A stretch of 64,000 nucleotides of DNA from a bacterium (lineage in GTDB: Bacteria; Verrucomicrobiota; Verrucomicrobiia; Limisphaerales; UBA11358): assembly GCA_021780905.1 (NCBI GenBank), contig JAJXXW010000010.1:1-64000 (forward strand), read 5' to 3'. The translations under genes and the position numbers were made by a program. The notes beneath the pieces are model-generated. The model was not told the DNA's origin, made no database searches, and worked only from the letters and a program-made list of their open reading frames with translations. Of this stretch, positions 59,977 through 64,000 are shown one piece after another (within the stretch, counting starts at the first letter, position 1; each line of letters starts with the position of its first letter).

Positions 59977-60225
59977 TGGGGAGCAGCCATCGCCTGTGCG
60001 GCCGGAGAAAAACAGCGAAACGGGCAAAATCTTTGATGAACTGTCCGGGCCGTGATGTAATTCAGAATCAGGAAAAATCCTAACGTCCCGGAATCCTGAG
60101 GCAAATCTGGAAATCCTTTGCCCGGTGGATTTGAACAAAAAGCGCTCTGTGAATAAGTCTTACCAAATAGTTATTGCCTTACATTTAGACTCGTGCCAGA
60201 CTTTCCGCAGAAAGACGAAATCATT
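59977..60225. other. Intergenic region ahead of the toxin-antitoxin string
   Basis: 249 bases. The last 80 are AT-rich (ATAGTTATTGCCTTACATTT at about 60167-60186) and probably hold the vapBC promoter; TTGAAC near 60130 with a weak -10 17 bases on is one candidate. No gene seen. Confidence 0.35.
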
Positions 60226-60477
60226 ATGAATGCCGCTTACGTCACCTCCAAAGGCCAGTTGGTCGTTCCCTCGCCCATCCGGCGGCGCTACGGCATCAAG
60301 CCCGGCACGCGCATCAACTTTGTGGAAGAGGGCGACCGCATCATCTTCCAGCCCGTCACCCGCGAATACATCAGCAGCTTTCGCGGCATCTTCAAGCAGA
60401 AGCCCGGCGAAAAATCTGCCGTGCAGGAGCTGATTGAGGAACGCCGCGCCGAAAAGGAAAAGGAAGACCGCGAATGA
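60226..60477 (+). CDS. vapB: AbrB/MazE-type antitoxin
   Basis: An 83-residue DNA-binding antitoxin. The swapped-hairpin domain is AAYVTSKGQLVVPSPIRRRY, then GIKPGTRINFVEEGDRIIFQ. The C-terminal part is charged and helical (EKSAVQELIEERRAEKEKED), the type that wraps the toxin. The ATG at 60226 was chosen; a GTG 33 bases upstream would add MPDFPQKDEII. The stop overlaps the PIN toxin start (60474-60477, ATGA), the classic vapBC arrangement. It should repress its own promoter together with VapC. Confidence 0.92.
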   Translation: MNAAYVTSKGQLVVPSPIRRRYGIKPGTRINFVEEGDRIIFQPVTREYISSFRGIFKQKPGEKSAVQELIEERRAEKEKEDRE

Positions 60478-60875
60478 AAACCACCGTGCTGGATGCCTCC
60501 GCGATGCTGGCATTGTTCTTTGACGAACCGGGCGCGGAAAAAATGGAACACCTGTTTCAGGCGGCTTCCGAAGCTGACCGGCCGGTGTTTATTTCGGCGG
60601 TGAACTGGGCGGAAGTGCTTTACAAGACGGAGCGCAAGCATGGCAAGGCCGGCTTGGAAACCGCGCGCCAGTTTGAACGCACCACGCCGCTGGAGGCCGT
60701 GCCGGTGGACCGCGAACTGGCCGAAGCCGCCGCGCTGCTGAAGAACAAACACGGCCTGGGACTGGCCGATGCCTTCGCCGCCGCGCTCGCCAAACACAAG
60801 AAAGCCGAACTCGTGACGGCGGACCACGAATTCAAGGCCGTCGAAAAGGAAGTCAAAATCCACTGGCTGAAATGA
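60474..60875 (+). CDS. vapC: PIN-domain ribonuclease toxin
   Basis: A 133-residue toxin. The four acidic Mg2+ ligands of PIN nucleases are kept: Asp7 (TTVLDASAMLAL), Glu47 (SAVNWAEVLYK), Asp99 (LGLADAFAAALA) and Asp117 (LVTADHEFKAVE). Such enzymes cut tRNA or rRNA at single sites when freed of antitoxin. The start overlaps the antitoxin stop and the end overlaps the start of the zeta-like kinase gene. A second, broken copy of its last codons lies at 61583-61618. Confidence 0.95.
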   Translation: MKTTVLDASAMLALFFDEPGAEKMEHLFQAASEADRPVFISAVNWAEVLYKTERKHGKAGLETARQFERTTPLEAVPVDRELAEAAALLKNKHGLGLADAFAAALAKHKKAELVTADHEFKAVEKEVKIHWLK

Positions 60876-61402
60876 ATGGCTCTCCCGCCAACACGCCGCG
60901 CTGCTACGTCATTGCCGGGCCGAACGGTTCCGGCAAGACGACGTTCGCCCGCGAATACCTGCCCAAGGACGCGCGCATCGTCCATTTCGTGAATGCCGAT
61001 CTGATTGCCGGCGGCCTCTCGCCGCTGCGCCCGGAACTCGCCGCCCTCGCCGGCGGCCGGCTGTTTCTCGCCGAACTGGATCGCCTCGCCCGCGCCCGCG
61101 CGGACTTCGCCTTTGAGACCACCTTGAGCGGACTGGTTTACCTCCGCCGCCTCCAGACGTGGAAAGCCGCCGGCTATCGCATCGAAATCATTTTTCTCCG
61201 GCTGCCCGCGCCGCAACTGGCGCTGCGCCGTATCGCCGCCCGCGTGCGGCAGGGCGGACATCACGTGCCGCGTGCCGACGTGCTCCGCCGCTTTGCCCGC
61301 AGTTGGCTCAATTTCCATTCCCACTACCGTCCGCTTGCCGACGCCTGGGCGGTGTATGATAATTCCGGCACACAACCCGTGCTCCTCGAACAAGGCCCAT
61401 GA
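60872..61402 (+). CDS. Zeta-toxin-like P-loop kinase
   Basis: A 176-residue P-loop protein of the zeta toxin/AAA_33 group. Walker A is VIAGPNGSGKTTFAREYL (Gly16-Thr23), then FVNADLIAGGLSPLRPE (substrate-side Asp) and FETTLSGLVYLRRLQTWKAA, then IIFLRLPAPQLALRRIAARV and a C-terminal helix with SWLNFHSHYRPLADAWAVYD. Zeta proteins phosphorylate UDP-N-acetylglucosamine in epsilon-zeta systems; short chromosomal relatives like this are little studied. It overlaps vapC (ATGA) and the small downstream gene (ATGA), so four genes appear translationally coupled. No epsilon antitoxin is present; the small basic protein may take that role, which is inference. Confidence 0.9.
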   Translation: MNGSPANTPRCYVIAGPNGSGKTTFAREYLPKDARIVHFVNADLIAGGLSPLRPELAALAGGRLFLAELDRLARARADFAFETTLSGLVYLRRLQTWKAAGYRIEIIFLRLPAPQLALRRIAARVRQGGHHVPRADVLRRFARSWLNFHSHYRPLADAWAVYDNSGTQPVLLEQGP

Positions 61403-61551
61403 AAACCAAAATCAAACGTCCCTCCCTCTTTGCGGCGGCGGTGGGGCGCGCCCTGCGCCGCTCCGCCCGCGTGGCACGCAAGACCGCCCGCGCCCACGGC
61501 ACCCCCGTCTATTTCTGGCGCAACGGCAAGGTCGTGGCCGAAAAACCCTGA
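61399..61551 (+). CDS. Small basic protein downstream of the zeta-like kinase
   Basis: A 50-residue protein starting MKTKIKRPSLFAAAVGRALR and ending HGTPVYFWRNGKVVAEKP. It overlaps the kinase gene by ATGA. The first part is Arg/Lys-rich and helical. The ending HGTPxYxWrxGKVVxxKP is a pattern I have seen in small proteins next to zeta-type kinases and other toxins, which supports a real gene. Antitoxin or regulator roles are possible but untested. It is too small for most gene callers' usual thresholds. Confidence 0.75.
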   Translation: MKTKIKRPSLFAAAVGRALRRSARVARKTARAHGTPVYFWRNGKVVAEKP

Positions 61552-61582
61552 CGGCTTCCGCCGCCGGCACCGAATCTGAACC

Positions 61583-61618
61583 GCCGAAAAGGAAATCAAA
61601 ATCAACTGGCCGAAATAG
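61583..61618 (+). pseudogene. Scrap of a PIN toxin 3' end
   Basis: In one frame the bases read AEKEIKINWPK and a stop, against VEKEVKIHWLK and a stop at the end of vapC (60840-60875). The DNA is nearly identical over about 30 bases. It lies just after the small basic gene. It shows that a second PIN gene, or a duplicate of this one, was once present. Confidence 0.6.
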
Positions 61619-62015
61619 TGGGCGCACCGCCGGCTTTGACGGCGGCTTCAACGGCAACAAATTCTTCGTCTTTCAAAATGGCAGACATGGCGGAGAAAAT
61701 AGCCGTTTCCGAAACGCAATGAAATGCAATTTTTTAACGCAAAGACGCCGAGACACAAAGGCTGGACACGAATTCCACAAATTTACACGAATTGAAATGC
61801 GCTGAAGGCGCTGCGAAAATTGGCCCAAGGTTGGAGCAACGCGACTACCCTGGGTTTGCGTCCCACAAAATAATTTTCTCCCTCTCCTCGCCGAACGAGG
61901 AGAGGGAGAATTATTTTGTGGGACGATTTCCGAGGGTAGATGCTTGCGCACGGCGCACGGCGCACCATCGCACCAGCCCTAGGCTAATTTCCGCAGCGCC
62001 TTCAGCGCATAAAAT
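61619..62015. other. Repeat-rich intergenic region
   Basis: It carries AACGCAAAGACGCCGAGACA (about 61737-61756), the near-repeats CACGAATT-CCACAAATTTA-CACGAATT, and the long palindrome at 61845-61939. No gene is evident. Such stretches often recur between genes in Verrucomicrobia and resemble dispersed non-coding repeats. Confidence 0.45.
61845..61939. repeat. Long imperfect palindrome (MITE-like or structured repeat)
   Basis: The core pairs GTCCCACAAAATAATT...CTCCCTCTCCTCG (61860-61890) with its complement ending at 61924 around the loop CCGAA; the only mismatch is two extra T in the left arm. Outer arms CTACCCT (61845-61851) and AGGGTAG (61933-61939) extend it imperfectly. A transcript would form a hairpin of about 29 pairs. 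Neither side has a clear target duplication. Confidence 0.8.
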
Positions 62016-62039
62016 ACAGCCTCCATTGCTGGAGGCTGT
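62016..62039 (-). terminator. Intrinsic terminator of the helical-protein gene
   Basis: ACAGCCTCCA (62016-62025), loop TTGC, TGGAGGCTGT (62030-62039): a perfect ten-pair stem. On the minus strand it is followed by ATTTTATG, 38 bases after the gene's stop. It may serve both directions. Confidence 0.75.
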
Positions 62040-62077
62040 CGCATTTTCTGGATTTGATTTTTATTGCCCGCCGTGGC

Positions 62078-62785
62078 TCACGGCTTGGGTGCTGCCGGTG
62101 TCGGCGCGGGCGTCGGCGGGTTCGGGCTGGCGTGGCTGGCCGAGGTGTCAACAATCGTCCGCGCATTGTTGTAGTCGCTCACGAATTTCGCGTTGGTGGC
62201 CTGGAATTGCACAACCAAGCCGTCGAGGATTTCTTCCAGCGTTTCATCTGCCGCATCGAACTCATCGCTCAATTCCTGTGTCACCGTCGCGCCCGCCACG
62301 ATATTGTCGCGCGGTTTGCTGACGTTTGCTTTGAATTCATCAATGTTTGCCTGCAATGCGGTCAGCTTGGCCGCCGTCACGCCATAGCTGCCAAGACTGG
62401 CGAGGTTGGTATTCACAAGGTCGTGGATGTTCTGGCAATCCTTGATGGCCTCCGCGTCCCGTTCGCCGATCAGGTCGGAAACGGTAAAATCCGTCTCGTT
62501 GGTCAGCGTGTTGTTTTTGGTTTTGACAGCGTAGGCGTGAACCGCCGCACTGATTTGCTGCGCTGCCGTTGCCATCGCCGCCTTGGACTGCTTTTTGTCC
62601 TGAGCGATGCCGGTGGAATCCGTCACTTGGGAAAGTTCCAAGGTCTGGATTTGAGTGACGTGGCCGGTGAAGTCCGCGTATCCGTCTGCAAAGGCCAACA
62701 GCGATTGCCAAATGGAATTATTAGCATCGAGCACGCTCTTTACCGCCAGATACATGGCCAGCTTGTTTTGCTGCTTGGTGTTCAT
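62078..62785 (-). CDS. Alpha-helical protein of unknown function
   Basis: A 235-residue protein starting MNTKQQNKLAMYLAVKSVLD at 62785; an earlier Met adds 12 residues. Nearly all of it is predicted helical: ANNSIWQSLLAFADGYADFT, QSKAAMATAAQQISAAVHAY, AVKTKNNTLTNETDFTVSDL and ETLEEILDGLVVQFQATNAK. A low-complexity Pro/Ala tail ends it (PNPPTPAPTPAAPKP). There is no signal peptide or membrane helix. The family is not one I can name; similar MNTKQQNKL-type proteins occur in Bacteroidota and Verrucomicrobiota without known function. It stands alone with its own terminator. Confidence 0.75.
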   Translation of the reverse strand: MNTKQQNKLAMYLAVKSVLDANNSIWQSLLAFADGYADFTGHVTQIQTLELSQVTDSTGIAQDKKQSKAAMATAAQQISAAVHAYAVKTKNNTLTNETDFTVSDLIGERDAEAIKDCQNIHDLVNTNLASLGSYGVTAAKLTALQANIDEFKANVSKPRDNIVAGATVTQELSDEFDAADETLEEILDGLVVQFQATNAKFVSDYNNARTIVDTSASHASPNPPTPAPTPAAPKP

Positions 62786-63149
62786 AACAGCCCGAAATAA
62801 ACCTGCCATTTTTGCCATCACACTAAAAATTGTCGTTTTTCAGCATAAAATTGCGAAAAGACGGGGTTTTGAGCGAAAAAGGCGACTTTCAGCACTCGTA
62901 AGTCAACCGGCAGCAGTCATAAACCAATCTGCGATGGTCAAAAGTCAACAGCACATCGTCATCCGGCAACCGACAGATGCGATCCAGCGACCGATGAAAA
63001 CGATTTTTTAAACGCAAGATTGAATCCGGCGGGTGGCAGACGCGATTTTTCAACTGGAAGATGGAATCGGTTGGCTGGTGGATTTTTCCGAGGCAAGGAA
63101 AAATTTCCTTGCGGACTTGTGCCCAGCAATTTTTTGAATCCGCATAAAA
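62786..63149. other. Intergenic region with short degenerate repeats
   Basis: About 360 bases. Stretches such as GCGATTTTTCAACTGGAAGA (about 63040) and AACGATTTTTTAAACGCAAG (about 63000) repeat loosely with ATCCGGCGGGTGG-type and ATCGGTTGGCTGG-type words. The part near 62840 is AT-rich and could hold the promoter of the helical-protein gene. No gene seen. Confidence 0.35.
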
Positions 63150-64000
63150 TTATTTCAACCCCAGCACCAGGATCACCAGGTCAATCACGAAGAGCAGCAC
63201 GATGGTGATTTCCAGCCAGACCATCAGGCGGTTGTTCTGGTCCTGCTTGAGGAGCTGGTAGAGGTCGTCGAGGGTCTTGAGCTTGCCGCCAATGTTGCGG
63301 TGCCAGTCGGCCAGATGGAAGCGGGCGGCGATTTTCTCGTAGATGCGGGCGAGGTGCCAGTCGCCGAAAAATTTCGTGGTGTTGGACAGCTCGTCGTTGA
63401 AACGCGCCATGTCTATGCGGATTTCGCGCAGCTCGCGGAGGATGTCGCCGCGCGAGCGCAGCGGGCGCTCGCCCAGGTCGCGATAGGAGCGTTCCAGCGC
63501 GTCGTCGAGCAGCCGGTCGTAGGCTTCCAGTTCGGCGAGCTGGAGGTTCGCCAGTTCCATGATGTAAAGCGTCTCGTCGAAATCCGGCGGCGCATCCACC
63601 AGCAGCGCCGCGTCCCAATCCACCACGCACAGGTCGTCCTCGTAGTAACTCAAGTAACGCGCGGTGGATTCCTCGGCTTCCTGCTTGGAAAGCCGCTCCG
63701 GCTCCTCCTCCTGCGTGAGCAGCGCCGCAACCTGCCGGCGGTGTGCGTGAAACCATTGCTCCGCGTTCATCGGCTCGTTGTCGGCGTTCAACACCGGCGA
63801 CGCGAGGCAGAAAACCGTGTAAGCTTCTTCCTCCGCCAGTTGCGGATGCGGGCGGATAAGCCCCGGCTTCAGCTCGGCCAAAATATCCTGCGCGAGCCGC
63901 AGCACTTCGTCGTGCAACGAGCCGTTGCTGAATTGCAAATCGTGGAAGGCCACCAGTTCCTCGAGGTGCTGCGCCGTGAACGGCACGCGCACCGTGATGC
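63150..64000 (-). CDS. C-terminally membrane-anchored protein (RMD1/DUF155-like?), 5' end outside window
   Basis: At least 282 residues, open to the window edge (codons before the GTG at 63992 read I-T), so the true start may be outside. The body is acidic and helical: LYIMELANLQLAELEAYDRL, then DDALERSYRDLGERPLRSRG, DILRELREIRIDMARFND and KFFGDWHLARIYEKIAARFH. It ends with WHRNIGGKLKTLDDLYQLLK and a single C-terminal membrane helix (RLMVWLEITIVLLFVIDLVI, then LVLGLK). The layout, with a helical body, a KL..L..lY..l.....R lead and one C-terminal helix, resembles RMD1/DUF155 proteins. The N-terminal match is weak, so the call is tentative. Confidence 0.6.
   Translation of the reverse strand, partial: ITVRVPFTAQHLEELVAFHDLQFSNGSLHDEVLRLAQDILAELKPGLIRPHPQLAEEEAYTVFCLASPVLNADNEPMNAEQWFHAHRRQVAALLTQEEEPERLSKQEAEESTARYLSYYEDDLCVVDWDAALLVDAPPDFDETLYIMELANLQLAELEAYDRLLDDALERSYRDLGERPLRSRGDILRELREIRIDMARFNDELSNTTKFFGDWHLARIYEKIAARFHLADWHRNIGGKLKTLDDLYQLLKQDQNNRLMVWLEITIVLLFVIDLVILVLGLK

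Noticed and set aside
61602-61688. A 28-codon minus-strand frame starting MSAILKDEEFVAVEAAVKAG
   Set aside because: It looks like the start of a small protein but stops within 29 codons, overlaps the PIN scrap and has no partner; could be another fragment, not enough to call.
1-64000. CRISPR arrays, tRNA or rRNA genes, riboswitches
   Set aside because: No regularly spaced repeats, no cloverleaf with a CCA-type end and no THI-box-like sequence ahead of thiL was recognised by reading; a covariance-model scan would be needed to exclude them.

Overview
The window looks like chromosomal DNA of a Verrucomicrobiota bacterium, most likely a Pedosphaera/Limisphaera-type lineage. The evidence is the high GC, two single-gene pseudopilins with a [24 protein letters not shown] N terminus and an H-X9-DG end, a 2.2-kilo-residue secreted protein with PDZ-like, HEAT, cadherin-like and autotransporter-associated repeats, abundant multihaem cytochromes, and secreted GH78 and GH71/99-like proteins. 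This placement is inferred from gene content. No rRNA or tRNA gene and no CRISPR array was seen.

Layout. 0-0.9 kb is a graveyard of fragments: an IS3-type transposase end, a decayed UbiD decarboxylase, an XRE helix-turn-helix piece and an IS1380-like terminus. 0.9-7.5 kb carries ordinary genes: rpmB, DUF1015, a NagD-like HAD phosphatase, a CDF metal exporter, a GH71/99-like protein, a TrmN6-like methyltransferase and a pseudopilin. 7.7-14.5 kb is the giant secreted protein, followed by a broken duplicate of one of its segments, a possible transposase tail and a MoxR C-terminal scrap. 15.0-22.9 kb (minus strand) is a tight seven-gene cluster: DCC thiol-disulfide protein, type III polyketide synthase, methyltransferase, FAD oxidoreductase, ABC ATPase, FtsX-like permease and an AttH/CrtC lipocalin-like protein. 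A CarH/LitR-like B12-binding MerR regulator diverges from it across an AT-rich control region with TGTATAA repeats. 24.2-24.9 kb is an NDH-2/SDR remnant, and 25.2-25.9 kb a membrane PAS protein.

26.7-46.4 kb is an electron-transfer and signalling region. One minus-strand operon encodes an outer-membrane barrel, a decahaem cytochrome with an LVIVD propeller, and an NHL-repeat protein. A GlcG/HbpS-like protein diverges from it. A CHASE2 nucleotide cyclase sits back to back with a FecR protein and a second barrel. A four-gene minus-strand operon then encodes a 2Fe-2S flavoprotein reductase, a protein fusing two cyclic-nucleotide-binding domains to ferredoxin clusters, a di-haem cytochrome b and a membrane-anchored decahaem cytochrome with a duplicated Cys-rich head. 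A c554-like cytochrome diverges from it. Read together, this could be a trans-envelope electron conduit fed by NAD(P)H and gated by a cyclic nucleotide; that is inference.

46.6-64 kb holds a GH78 alpha-L-rhamnosidase, two similarly internally deleted IS1380-family remnants, the str operon (rpsL-rpsG-fusA) with a terminator-like hairpin between rpsG and fusA, an unidentified secreted protein, a second pseudopilin, thiL-CPBP, a DUF255/YyaL thioredoxin-fold protein, a toxin-antitoxin string (vapBC, zeta-like kinase, 50-residue basic protein), a long palindromic repeat, an unknown helical protein and a C-terminally membrane-anchored protein cut by the window end.
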